A stretch of 64,000 bases of DNA from Tomocerus qinae (taxonomy: Eukaryota; Arthropoda; Collembola; Entomobryomorpha; Tomoceridae), in contig CM034548.1 of assembly GCA_020055645.1 (NCBI GenBank), positions 4,030,001 through 4,094,000 of the forward strand, in the 5' to 3' direction. The first letter of the stretch is position 1. Each line of letters begins with the position of its first letter. Of this stretch, positions 34,601 through 46,240 are shown in pieces. Both the position numbers and the translations under genes were made by a program. The notes beneath the pieces were generated by a model. The model saw nothing but the letters and a program-made list of their open reading frames with translations. It was not told the origin of the DNA and searched no databases.

Positions 34601-36879
34601 AAGTACCTACATCGTTTTAACGCTGTATAGAATAACAAATTGTAGATTGGGCGAGACAGAGCGACGTAATTGTGGCTCCTACAATTGGAATAATAATTCT
34701 AATGTACATTATTCTTATGCTTTTGAGAATTACCAGATTTATAATACTATATTACGTATTAAAATGCAAAAGTATCATTGCGACAAAGTTCTCACATTTA
34801 CAATTTCAAAATTAGCATTAATGTTTTACAGATTGCAATTTCATTTCAACAAAAGGATTGATCATAGCTCGCGCGCACTGCTATTTTCTTGTAAACTAGT
34901 TTAAATTGAAATAAAAACACAAAACGTGTATGGCAGACACACGTAGACATAATAAGTACTATAATATAATAATATGTAGTATACATATTTCTGATTCAGT
35001 ACAATACCAATCACCATGTTATAATAATTGCACGTTATATTTAACGAGCACTCAATACTCTATTCCCTAATATATTTAGAGATGCTACGCAGCGCTAGCA
35101 ACTAGAACTAGAGTCGTCATTGTACATAAATACACATAGATGTTTCCATTTTATAAAATTAGATAGCAGGATGAATTTAGTACTGAAGTCAAATGGAGTT
35201 TGGTCTAAAGCGTAGATCTGTACTTGAACTTAGAATAGAATAGTAGTTACAAATCTCAAGTGGAGCACTGGTAATCTATTGCTTGCAATTAGGAGAATAA
35301 TTAATGCATGCCATCGTCCTATAATGCATTTCCACATTCACATGCTCAGCTGCATTACAGACTACACTATCCTCTCATTCCTCGTAATCTCATTTCATTT
35401 TGGAGAAAGGGTTCCTTGCCCTATTCGTTTCGCATAGTCTAAGCCAAAATACTTTAAAACGCGTAGCAACTCTAGACAGAAATTTCGCCAAAAACATTTT
35501 CTCAAATTTGGCATTAGCATTTTCATTTTTAAATTGGCATTAAGTATTATCGTAATGTAACTACCTAGACATAATATGCAGTCAGGTTTATGCTGGTGTT
35601 CATTGGAATTTTTAAAATCGACTTTATAGCTTAGAGCTTAGCGATCCAAAAGTCTTAGCATTTACAATTGTTTTCTATAAATATGCTAATTTCGTTATTG
35701 CATGTATGCAATAGGTAGGTAGTCTTATTGCATAGTTGTACTTTTAACTCCTGAGCTCGTTAGTCGTTCGAATGGTTGCTGCAAACTGCATACAATGTAA
35801 TTATCTCCTGTTACCCATCATTAACTTCACACAGTGCATACGACAATCTTCAATCATTGTCAGCTAAACCTAAAAGCCTTGCTTTGATTGTGAGTGAGTC
35901 ATAAAATCTGCACTGGGAATAAACAATTGTGGCTTTTAATCAAGCCATCACGTAACGCCGCGTTTGAAATATAAATACCCTAACGTAATTCTAACGTATG
36001 CTTATCGATGTTCAAAGGCCATGACTAAAATTAATATTTAAATAGCTATTAAAAATTAAAAAGTTTGTTTTATTGTTGTACTTCAGTATACTACACATCT
36101 CAAGTCTTTTTCATCCTTTAGTGTTGTTCCTGTCAACATTATTAAAGCACTATTTATTACTTATTATATTATGTTATTGTGTTAGTATAATCGCAGTTCT
36201 AATTTTTTCTTTAATTAGATAGTAACTTTACTGTCAATATTTAAGATTGCCCTGAATAATTGATAGCATCTTTATAGGTATATGGTCAGGAAAGGAATAA
36301 TATATTTGGAATAAATGCAAGAATTCAGAATAAATAAGTTGTAAATTCAGAAAATTCAAAATAAACAGTGTCAGTAAACATTGAGGTGTAAGAAAATAAA
36401 CATTGATATGATGAATTGATCGACACACCCACCCAGCCAGCAGTTAGGGACAACAATTAAAAAATGCCAAACTTCAGAGACAATTAGACTTGATTCTACC
36501 AACGTTTTAGTAACATTGAATTGGCTTGTGTATAAGATTCGTAGGTTGCATGTAGCCATAGCCTAAAGCGAATAAATACAGACTTTTCAGTGAAATTACA
36601 TTTGTTTTTAACTCAACAGAAATAAAAGTTCACTCAATTCGGGTCCATTTAATTGATTTTGATGTTTCATGTTTTCAAATTATCCTTAACCGAATAAAAG
36701 TTAACTTTTACACAACGAAAAATCGTGGAACTTCACTTGAAAGACTTTTTCGAGCAATTTAATATAAAACAAAGTATAGTTTTGCATTAACGATATTCTT
36801 TCAGCATTCAGCAAAGATTGTTTTATTAATAACTTTCAAGCATTAAAAATTGTATTCAGTCAGCGTTTTTAAAGAATTC
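31661..36879. other. AT-rich interval with no supported gene
   Basis: Short frames at 33555-33767 (+), 33976-34179 (-) and 34647-34904 (+) lack compatible splice sites or domains. The minus frame at 33976-34179 has a strong acceptor-like tract upstream, but that acceptor would enter a frame with an immediate stop. No repeats recognised. Confidence 0.4.
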
Positions 36880-37481
36880 CGAGTATCTACTGTTTAAAAA
36901 ATATTTTTATCAGTTAATTTCAAATCTGAATTTTGGGAGTGGTTCAAATGAATGGGGAGGGCTGAATTTAGGCAGCGGTACCTCGTTGCCGGTGTTGCCG
37001 TTGTTGCCGGTGTTGCCGGTACACATTGTTGCCAAATAACTTTCTTACCGGCGACACCGGCGACACCGGCAACACCGGTGACACCGGCAACAACGGCGAC
37101 ACCGGCAACACATTCCACATGCCCATCTGATTGCCTTTATCACTTATAGTTTAATATATAATTGAACAAGCGGTCCATATATTCCGGATATAACAAACAT
37201 GAAACATAACATAAATGAAATAAACAAATTCGACAGTTATCATTATGAGTAAAAAATTATTATGTTATGTTCGTTATATTCAAATCTGATAGAATGTCAA
37301 TTTTCCCCAGATCCCTCCTTATTTGTTTAATTCATTTAGGTTAGGTTTATTATATCCGCATTATATGGACGGCTAGATCTATATTAATTTATTATATATT
37401 ATACTACATAATATAAGTCATAAAGGCAATCAGATGGGTATGTGGAATGTGTTGCCGGTGTCGCCGTTGTTGCCGGTGTCA

Positions 37482-37512
<31 letters not shown>

Positions 37513-37960
37513 TAAGAAAGTTATTTGGCAACAATGTGTACCGGCAACACCGGCAACAACGGCAACACCGGCAACGAGGTACCGCTGCCTAAATTCAGCC
37601 ATGGGGAGAGTGGCGGGTACTTTTCCGCAACTTTTCGCTGTGGTGTTTCACTTAAAATTTTTTGAGCAAAACAGTGTTTGGCTTGAACACAATAAAAATT
37701 GTGTTTAATCTACGTTTTTAAAGGCTTTGATTCTTTTTTATTTTAATATATGTATTTAATATGTTTTGTTGTCGAGGTCCTTAAAGTGGTGACAGGCAAT
37801 CCTTTAAAAACGTAGTAAAAGGTATGAAAGGAACAAAAAACAAATTTTCCTATTTTTATCTCACGAACATAATTACTAGCTAGCTTAGATAGTCTTGAAA
37901 AAACTATTATATAATAGCAAATGTAGATTTTATAGATTTCAGTGCATTTCTCTTAGGAAA
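36880..37960 (+). repeat. Dispersed repeat family B, copy 1 (split by a fold-back element)
   Basis: This aligns with 62115-62610 on the same strand. Shared landmarks, in order, are TTAATTTCAAA, TTGGGAGTGGT, GCGGGTACTT, a TTTCAYTTAAAA block, TTGAGCAAAA, AACACAATAAAA, CCTTTAAAAACGTA and GTAGATTTTATAG. The 641-bp insertion at 36960-37600 interrupts copy 1 just after the TTGGGAGTGGT word. An inverted pair, CTACGTTTTTAAAGG (37710-37724) and its complement (37801-37815), also occurs. No coding capacity is visible. Confidence 0.7.
36960..37600. mobile_element. 641-bp fold-back transposon with minisatellite arms
   Basis: The element starts GGCTGAATTTAGGCAGCGGT and ends with its exact complement. It is flanked by the exact 8-bp direct repeat ATGGGGAG (36952-36959 and 37601-37608). 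The two arms (36960-37145 and about 37416-37600) are inverted copies with only about four differences by eye. Each arm consists of 9-bp GTTGCCGGT units, a spacer, then the complementary ACCGGCAAC/ACCGGCGAC units, so each arm can also fold on itself. The core is a more diverged inverted repeat (a GGTCCATATATTCCGGATAT-like block near 37171 and its complement near 37345-37372). The AGVAGVAG and TPATPATP frames over the arms are repeat translations. The 8-bp duplication would fit hAT, but the ends lack the usual CAGNG start, so the superfamily is uncertain. Confidence 0.85.
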
Positions 37961-40900
37961 GACATTGCTACCAAGCTAAGTCTAACTCATTACAAACATT
38001 GTGCTTTATTTTATTTTATTTTCATATAAAATTATATAGTTGTCACTTCTTGAATTTTAATGACATGCTATTGATGCACTACATTTTAGATTCGTAGCAG
38101 AATAGCAAAGCAATTAGATGTTCAAATAAATGTAACACGAGTAATAGAAATTCCGTACCCTAAAAAGATTAAAAGCTTAACGTTTCAAAAATTTAGAATA
38201 GTGCCCATTACTAGGTTAGTCCCAGTGTTATCACGCATTACCCTAATGTCGTATATTACTTATGATAAAATGGCATTTTTAGGGAATAGGTTTAAAAGAA
38301 ATAAATCCTTCTAATTTCATTTTGTTCCCTTGTTCAAAACTGTGTTTTTGTTAATAGAATGGCAGGATGGATGAGGTGAGGGTTGCTAACAAGATATATA
38401 AAATATATTACTGTATTGTCCAGTATTTTTGTGACCGTAATACTAAAACGGGTGGTAAAAGGTAATCTATCAAATCAATTTCTTCAGAACGACACAAAGT
38501 AATAGCTAGATACAATGGAGTATAGCGATCAAGGGAAGAGTTTGAATGGATCTCCAACTACAAGAATAGATGTGAATAGAAATCCTGCATTGAACTGTAG
38601 AAATACAAAAGAACTCTCGCCCCATTTTTCCACACTTTCCTTTCAACGGGATGCCAATTAGCCTTCGTTGCTGATGATCTTCCACAAATGTTTCATGTGT
38701 GGTTGGTCAAAGTTGGGTACTTTGACTTCGACGCAGCTATCTCATCTATCTTTTACCTTTTACTATGATCTATCTAGACTCTATATCAGCTGTTGGTGTT
38801 ATACTTTTACTACTATATAAGCCTGTGTCTTCTGTTTTCCGTTAAGTATGCCCTACACTGTTACTCGGTGTTACTCCCGTGTCGCTATCTTATCCTGCTA
38901 TTTCTCTTCATCACATCCCGACAATATCCAAGTATAAGTAATTTAACAAGTGCCTGTATATGTAGCACTTTACTTCCAATCCTAACTTTTTTCTTAACGG
39001 AATGGCAATGCCAAAGTAATACTCTATTCTCTATGGAATTGCATAAAACACATTTGGTGTAATTTTAAAACGACTATTTACGCGAAAGGAAACTAACATG
39101 CGAATTTTTGTATTCCCTTTTGCCACTCCAGAATTTAAACTATCACGTTTTTTAAAATTCCCTTTCTGATGCTTCTGTTCCTTTACAGATTCTCAATCTT
39201 TCCATTTACAATTTCATTTTGATTTGCAATTAGTTGTTTGTTACAAATCCAATCTTTATAATATCTCAAGTTCTGCATTGTACTTTTATCTTTCGTTTAA
39301 AATGCAATGAATTTGATCTCCATCCATGCATCAATTTTACATTATGACAATTACAATGTAGAAATAAAAAATAAACAGCATACAATAGTTACTATACCTT
39401 AAAAGATTGTATATGCATCATTATGCATATAAATAGATTTATTAGCCTTATTTATTTGTCTTGATGTGACAGTGGATTATTATTACCTATCAAAAGAATG
39501 AGGTAGATAGATTGACTAGATTGGACATTAAAATTAGCCCTACATGAGTCATAACTTTAACCAATAATGAATAACATTTAGGCAGTCGTTTCTCTGAACT
39601 CATTCAGGTACAAAATGCATACCCTATTAGACGAAATGGTACCCCATCGAGAATCGATGTTTTCGGTTTTGATAAAGTATTTAAGTAGTTTCTCATTTCC
39701 TCATTCATGGATGAAACTGTAACTTGTAATAAAAAAATGTTTCAAGCTAGTCGGATTAATTTTTTGGTGTTGACAATGTAGCCAATCGCCATCCAAGTCA
39801 ATTATTACATTACTATTTATTACGTTGTTTCTATTTCGATAATGCGGAATTGTTTCTGTAGTCAAATTACAAAATTATATATTAATTTTTGCTCTTAATC
39901 GAAAAATATTGAGGGACGTCAATAAGTGACTCAACTGTGACTCAAGAATTGAATTTCAAATAAAAGCCTAACCTATTGTGCAAACACACAAGACTGTCAT
40001 TATTTCATTAAACGAATAGGGGCCTTGGCGGTCTAATAGGGAAAAAGTGGAAGACGACGAAGGTTGTACTATTAGAGTTGTAGTTCCACAGGGACGCGAC
40101 ACGCTAATTTGGTGATGTGCTTATAATAATGAGTCTAACAAACAGCGAGGCATTGCATATCATTATTCATAAGACTTTTATGTAAATGCAGAACTATCCA
40201 ATAGAGATAAGTGCAGAGAGTAGATGAGGACGAGAAGTACAAGTGATAATGTATGGGACAGGAAAGTTTGGGCAGAGCAGACAGGAACCTCCAGCTGATT
40301 TGGTACCTTCCTCTGCCTGCTCAACAAATTGAAACCCCGTGCAACTAATGCACAGCTTTCCTTCCTTTTCACTCCTTTTGTACTCCACACTGAGTACACT
40401 GACAAAATTTCTTGGAAAATTATATTCCAACTATTTGTTCGTATTATAAGTTTTCACTTAATTCGTCTCACAGGGTAAACCGAGTCAAATGATTCACCTC
40501 TTCCTGCACTGCAATGCGAATTACAGCATTGACCACCACAGTGCGGCTGCGGTGGTGCGTCTAATGTGTAATACGAAGAGGACTACTAAATACTTAATAG
40601 CTATTCATACGTATCTCCACACTTGGAATAATTGGAGACCTTCGTCTCTTTTAAGGAAATAGAAATCCCAAAGAATCCACGAGTACGTAGAAATAAATTA
40701 TCCTATTCTCCATTTGAATACTTGCATACCTAAAGTTAGGTAAAAGTGGTCTATTGTAGTAACGCTAAAGGATTCTCTGTGTAAATCATTTTAGTCTAAT
40801 AAAAATAATATTAAACTTTTGGTTTTACTAAACCACGTATGGTCATGTTTTAAATATTACGTCTTAATGGATTAATATAATAGAATATTGCTATAGAACT

Positions 40901-43185
40901 GGGTCAGGTATCTAGATCTAACTCTGAATATGTATTTTCTATAATAGGGATACGTTACTTAATGATAGGCTTGAGTAAATATGGGAGTAGTGCATAATAC
41001 TAGTATCTAGGTAGTAATATATATTTCTACGCATATATTCTTCGTTGTGTACTAAATTACAGATTTCATAGTCCTAAGCATATAATGGTTGTATTGCATC
41101 AATCAATTTAATGTGTGGTACAAATGTTATGAGAGTGAAACATGAGCAATAAGAATAAGTGAAAAGAGTTTGAAAACTTTAGGGACGCTCCCTGCATGTC
41201 CCTTTCTTTATAGTGCATGTACTTAGCTACATGCAGATGCTCGGAGTAGAAGGCGAGTGATAAGTATTAGATAGATGAACACAATAATATTATGAGTAAT
41301 AAAGTTAGATGTGAATAGAATAATATTGTAGCCTAACTAGTCGGGAATTGGTGGGGCGGTTTGGGCAGGGCAGGACAGAAAAGATATGAAATATCAGTAT
41401 GCGGTCACTAGATTTATTTCCTATGAGGCATAGAAGAGCGGATGCGGCTCGGCCTCATATTGAGAGAGAACTTAGCTCTGGACGAGACACGACGGACGGA
41501 CACGACATGCATTGCATGGGATTCACATTATTTCAGGTGAATTTGTTCACACCTTGCCTATTTATATTATTGCCTCCTGCCTTCCCCCCTCCTATTTCAT
41601 GTCAACCAGCTTAAGTACTAATATTATTATACTCTACTTGATCTCCAATATCTCCTATACGCTGCATTTCCATTACCCACTCATTGATACTGCGTCTTCT
41701 ATCTAGCTCTCTTTCCAAACAGTCAGGGCAACGTTATATAACTAAGTGTATGTTAGAAGGCTAACTTATTAGACTATGCCCGACGATCTGCCCTAATTTG
41801 GTAAAGTAAATATACTTATTTATGATTCATCTCCAGTTTCTATGTTACACCAGAATGAATATACTTTCATGCCTATTTTTAATGTCGTTGCTGTGTTATA
41901 ATGAGCTAGAAGCGAATTTTATAAAGGCATCTAACAATGGGTAACCAAGCGAATTCACAAATAATATAACGCTATGCAGAATGTATGTTCCTGGTAGTAA
42001 CTAACTATGTACTTATCAAACACTAACGATGTGTTACTATTGTTAAAGCTGTTGCTAACAATATAATGCTTTACTTTGTTTTCTAATACGGTAGCGTGAA
42101 TAGTTTCTTGTGTAGACTGGAGAGACCTAGTTATTATAAATAGATGCCCATTTGCACTGAAGCTTTACACTTTCCCACACTATTGTATAATAACCACCTA
42201 CATCACATCCACAACAAACTAATCTCTAACTAGACAATAATAAGGTATTTGTATTTATCTATTATGTAGCATGCAAACCAAAGTATTAAGTCACACTGTT
42301 ACTGCATCACTGCATAATAAATTGTTCAAAGCATTTGCCTGGTTACACTTCTGTGGAATCCTTAATACAACTATAAGCAAGTAGTCAATGTGAAGATGTA
42401 ACAATGTACAGTGATAGTATAGATATAGGTACATTCATAATATGGGCACTAGAACGACTAGAACTACAATGGTCCAAATCAAAGAAATGGCAAATAGTAA
42501 AACATGTTTTTGTGTCCATATGATCCAATTGTTTCCATGTTAATCTCTTCTCTTGATCAACACATTTCGCTACGGCCTAGGGCTACATAATTTACAGAAC
42601 TAGTATTAAATTTAAGACTCAAGGTGAAGATCGTCCGATTGAAAGCTGCTAAACTCTAAAGGATGATCTGCATATCCGGAAATACGTATCTATAGCGAAC
42701 AAATGAGAAGTTGGAATTCAAATCTTTGTTGAAATATTTATGCGGATCTAAGAATTTCATTACCCTATAATGAACATGAACCTCTGCCTCCATAAACAGA
42801 ATATATACAATGCTCTGAAACAAGGTCGACAAAAGATTCGTCAATTGTAGGGCTTTTACTATCGTAGCACGCCACACAGTTTGTTGAGGCTTTCTTAAAT
42901 TGTCCATGGCAGTTTTGTAGCTTTCATATTCAGAAGCTGGTCATTTATTTAATTTCAAAGGGGGACATTAAGTAATTATTTGTCACTTGGTTGCAGCGAC
43001 ACTCTCTTTTTTGTGCATCATTTGTTATATGCAGGCGTTCTGCACAAGGTGTAACCCACAAAAGACCCTAAGAATAGGCACACCATATTGTTTTTTCTTA
43101 TAGTGAATGTAGTGCAGCACAGCACAGTAACCTTGGTATGAGTAAGTGGGAGACTGCAGTTAATACATTGCAATTTTTGAAACAA
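37961..43185. other. AT-rich interval with weak exon candidates only
   Basis: Two GC-richer patches stand out. At 40250-40430 the minus strand has an open frame with Cys and Glu-rich composition. At 41399-41536 the plus strand has an ATG frame (MRSLDLFPMRHRRADAARPH..., 46 codons) ending at a CAG|GTGAAT donor-like site, which could be a first coding exon. Neither has a recognised domain. Confidence 0.35.
41399..41536 (+). CDS. Candidate first coding exon ending at a GTGAAT donor
   Basis: An ATG opens a 46-codon Arg/His/Asp-rich stretch that runs exactly to TTTCAG|GTGAAT. The exon part is near 48% GC while the following frame turns hydrophobic and T-rich, as expected on entering an intron. No downstream partner was identified, no domain is recognised, and it could be chance. 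Confidence 0.2.
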
Positions 43186-43193
43186 GGCACCGT

Positions 43194-44095
43194 GATTCAC
43201 CCCCGAATTGTCAACCCTTTTTTGTCAACACACGAAAAATTTTTTGTCAACACCAAGTTTCTTTATTGTCAACATAACCAAGGCCATGTTGTCCTGTTTT
43301 GTCAACAGCAAATATTATTCAATGCAATATATTAAAATAAACAGTCACGGTAAATAATCAGTCAATGAATGTACAAGTAAAAATCATGTAAAAAGTAATG
43401 CTAAATCACTTGTAAAGTTTAAATGTAAAAAATCAGATCATTTCATCTCACTAAAATATTGTAACAGTTTTTCATAATTTGTCCGCTATCGTATAAATCC
43501 ACTCCGAAAATGACGTTTTTGATTTATTGCGAACTATTTTTTTAGGCGTTTGGTATACTTTACAACATGTGGACATTTCTTGTTAGGAAACTTATTTCGC
43601 ATGACAATCCTAGCCAAAGTATTTTCCCTGCCATGTTGTTCTTTCTGAAGTACATCAAGGAATTTCCACATTGATGGGCGACTAGTTACCATTTTTCTGT
43701 GGAACCTATTACGCCAGCCTTCAACTAGGTTAGAAGTCCGCGGACAATCGGTTAGCAGTCTTGACCTGATGTTCCACATCGTAATGTCGAACAGAGGTGC
43801 ATCCCATGATGATCCTACGTATGTAAAGTAGAAATACTTCGCTATGGGTTTAACTTCAGGATCGAGTTTAAATAACTGATAACGCAAAGAATGTTAATGC
43901 ACACCGCCGTAAGTTACACCGTGTGCAACCTACGAAAAAACTTGTGTTGACAAAAAGTCTAAATGGGTTGATTTGTGTTGACAAAAAGGTGTTGTCGACC
44001 AAAGGGGTCAAAATTGTGTTGACAATTCGGTGTTGACAAAAAGGTGTTGACAATTCGGTGTTGACAAAAAGGTGTTGACAATTTGGGGTGGTCCC
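43194..44095. mobile_element. Internally deleted Mutator-like (MULE) transposon
   Basis: This 902-bp element is flanked by GGCACCGT direct repeats (43186-43193 and 44096-44103), close to the 8-9 bp duplication made by Mutator-type transposases. The ends are imperfect 22-bp inverted repeats that share CCCC, a base, then AATTGTCAAC. Both subterminal regions are arrays of GTTGACAA (TTGTCAAC on the left): about four copies on the left and eight on the right. The right array alternates GTTGACAATTCGG and GTTGACAAAAAGG in a 28-bp pattern. These are likely transposase-binding sites. Between them is the 3' part of a transposase gene on the minus strand. Confidence 0.85.
43534..43887 (-). pseudogene. 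C-terminal fragment of a MULE transposase
   Basis: The frame encodes 117 residues without an ATG (it begins at a TTG). Residues 17-40 (KYFYFTYVG...MWNI) and 49-84 (PRTSNLVEGWRNRF...RPSMWKFLDVLQKEQ) match the block that follows the catalytic domain in animal MULE/FLYWCH-associated transposases, whose pattern is W-N-x(8)-PRTNN-x-x-E-x-WH-x-x-F...HP-x-x-W-x-F-x-x-L-x-x-EQ. The catalytic part and any zinc finger are absent; upstream of the fragment only the subterminal repeat array remains. The gene is therefore truncated, and the element depends on transposase from elsewhere. The end is Lys-rich. Confidence 0.8.
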
Positions 44096-44103
44096 GGCAC
44101 CGT

Positions 44104-45924
44104 ATACTCTGTACATTCTAGAAGAAGTATCGACACCAAATTCATCACTGCTTAATAAGCATTCAACTATTTTTTATTTTCTGGTTTCACTTAAGCACAA
44201 GATTGAAATGAACTTTGAATTATTGTTAAAAAGGGGTTTATTGCACCATTTTAAAACACTTAATTGATATTTGATACAGATAAAACTTAGAACTGGATTT
44301 ATTTCTGAGTACCGAAGTGTAATCTGACTAATACGGTGTCCAATGGGAGAGAACAGTCCAGTTGAACCCAACTGCAGTCTAGTCTAGCTCATTTATTACA
44401 CTACATAACTCAACACTTTCAACAGCTAGTAAAAGTTACGAGTTGGTTAGTACTACTTGTCGCATTGTTGTTTGTGTTTGCAATAAGACGCCTACATTAT
44501 TACAGAACAATATTTTACGAGACGCTATTCCATTCCATGACACTTTTCGCTGAGACTCATCCTCAGCATTGTCTTTGCCGTGGACGCTGCAAAATCGATG
44601 ACCAAAATATCCTTTGCTTTTTATGTCACCAAGGCGCATATAGTAAACCGAATAGTGCTGCTCATATTTTACAATATTTAAACGACGGAACTCGAGGAGA
44701 AGATAATAAAAAGAATTTAAGCCACCTGACATTGACTTATATCTTAGCTGCAGATTTTTCCAAAGCATAGACTAGCCCCCGACTTTTATTTCAAACACTA
44801 ACACACAAGTTGACTCATGGCAGAAATGAATATTAGGTTCATTGCAATGTTTTTCATTGTCTTCTATATATTATATGTTTAAATGGACACAATTATTTTA
44901 GTATAGGTATTATGGCTTTAAATAAGGCTATACTAGCAGAATGTATTCTTTGTTATTGTACATAAGGTATACATCTTACAATTATTATCTGATCTAGATA
45001 TATTTAATCTAGGGTCTCGATATCTATAGGATTATGATGGATACTATAATCTTAATAGCACTAATCTTGAACTACAGTTACAGTGGGCATAAATTTCGAG
45101 CCTCCAAGCCATGTTGCAGTTTTACTGTTGGAGGGTACCAAAAGTCTATTTTATGAAGACTAAATTGTGTAAAACCGTAAGTATACATGATGGTTATGCG
45201 CAAATTAGTCTCAGTAAACTACACTTCGGCATTATATCGAGTACAGTATTTATATCACTCAGTGATTTTTCCCACTTGTGTGGAATTGTTTTTGAAAGTT
45301 ATGAAAGAATCTTGTTAATGCTCTAATTTTAACATAATCATTTATAATCATTTGATAGTTCTGACCTAAGGGTTGCCGTCAAATTTTCCCTACAAATTGA
45401 GAACATTTTTCGATTTCAAGAGGCAGTTTGGGGTGGATTGATTTGCAGTTCCTCAATTTCCTCTTGAATGAGATTTTTTTCTCCTCTTCTTGAGTTGTTT
45501 CCTCCTAACTGCCTAAACCTGGACACGGACCGTGAAACCGTGTTACCTGAATGTTTGTATGAGAAAGTAGGGGAAGTTGGTCAAAAATCAGATAATCCGC
45601 TATTGCGAAAATCTTTTAGTTATCTGTATAATATAATGGCCATTCAAATGCTTTCATACCGTTTACTACTGTGATAGCGGCTAAACGTACCAAATGTAAT
45701 TTATTTTACTTTTTACTTTCTTATTATTGCTAACTTCATATTATATGCATGCTAATTTTAATCAAAAATGGGCATGCATGCGCGTGTGTTCTCAAGCTAA
45801 TAGCTTGGAAAAAGTTTCGCTATGAATATAAACCGAATCTCTATAGTTGAATGCAGACAGTCAATATAAACGCAATTAACTGCTCTTGTCCCGTAGTATT
45901 TACATGCGTATTTGCTAATCATTA
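44104..45924. other. AT-rich interval with no supported gene
   Basis: At 44436-44770 both strands are open for over 100 codons, the plus frame with a Cys/His cluster (HPQHCLCRGRC...CFLCH), but no family fits and dual open frames argue for chance. An ATG frame at 45468-45674 (+) has no recognisable content. Confidence 0.35.
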
Positions 45925-46240
45925 TTAAGTAGCGGAGCGGCTTTATAGGAATGTCTGATCTGTCTGTCCTTCCGTTATCACGATAATTCAAGTACGATTC
46001 TAAAAAATCAGTTTAAAATTTCGGCACATAACCTAGGGATGCAAAGTAAGATCAAGTTTGAAAATGGTCAAAATCCTACACACCTCTGCCTTTGGTCGGG
46101 ATTCTAAAACTAAAAAATAGTGTAATTTTATTCTCCGCTCCACAAATTTCATGAAAAAATACGCTGAAAAACGTCGTGTAACGTTACAAAACATGCTATC
46201 TTCGCTACTTTTTTACATGCATTTGCCATGGTTTATATTT
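45925..46240 (+). repeat. Dispersed repeat family A, copy 2
   Basis: This is the shorter relative of 6755-7320. It shares the TCTGTCTGTC block, AAGTAAGATCAAGTTTGAAA, AAAAAATACGCTGAAAAACG and TTTTACATGCATTTG. It lacks both the hAT MITE and the AGGTCA segment of copy 1, which shows the unfilled state of the family. Confidence 0.65.

Noticed and set aside
36894-37708. Elastin-like AGVAGVAG and TPATPATP frames
   Set aside because: They are translations of the 9-bp units in the fold-back arms and appear mirrored on both strands.
43868-44116. 82-codon minus ORF with repeated VNT/CQH words
   Set aside because: It is a translation of the GTTGACAA subterminal array of the MULE element.
44436-44770. 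Opposed ORFs of over 100 codons, one with a Cys/His cluster
   Set aside because: Both strands are open and the Cys/His spacing fits no zinc-finger family I know.
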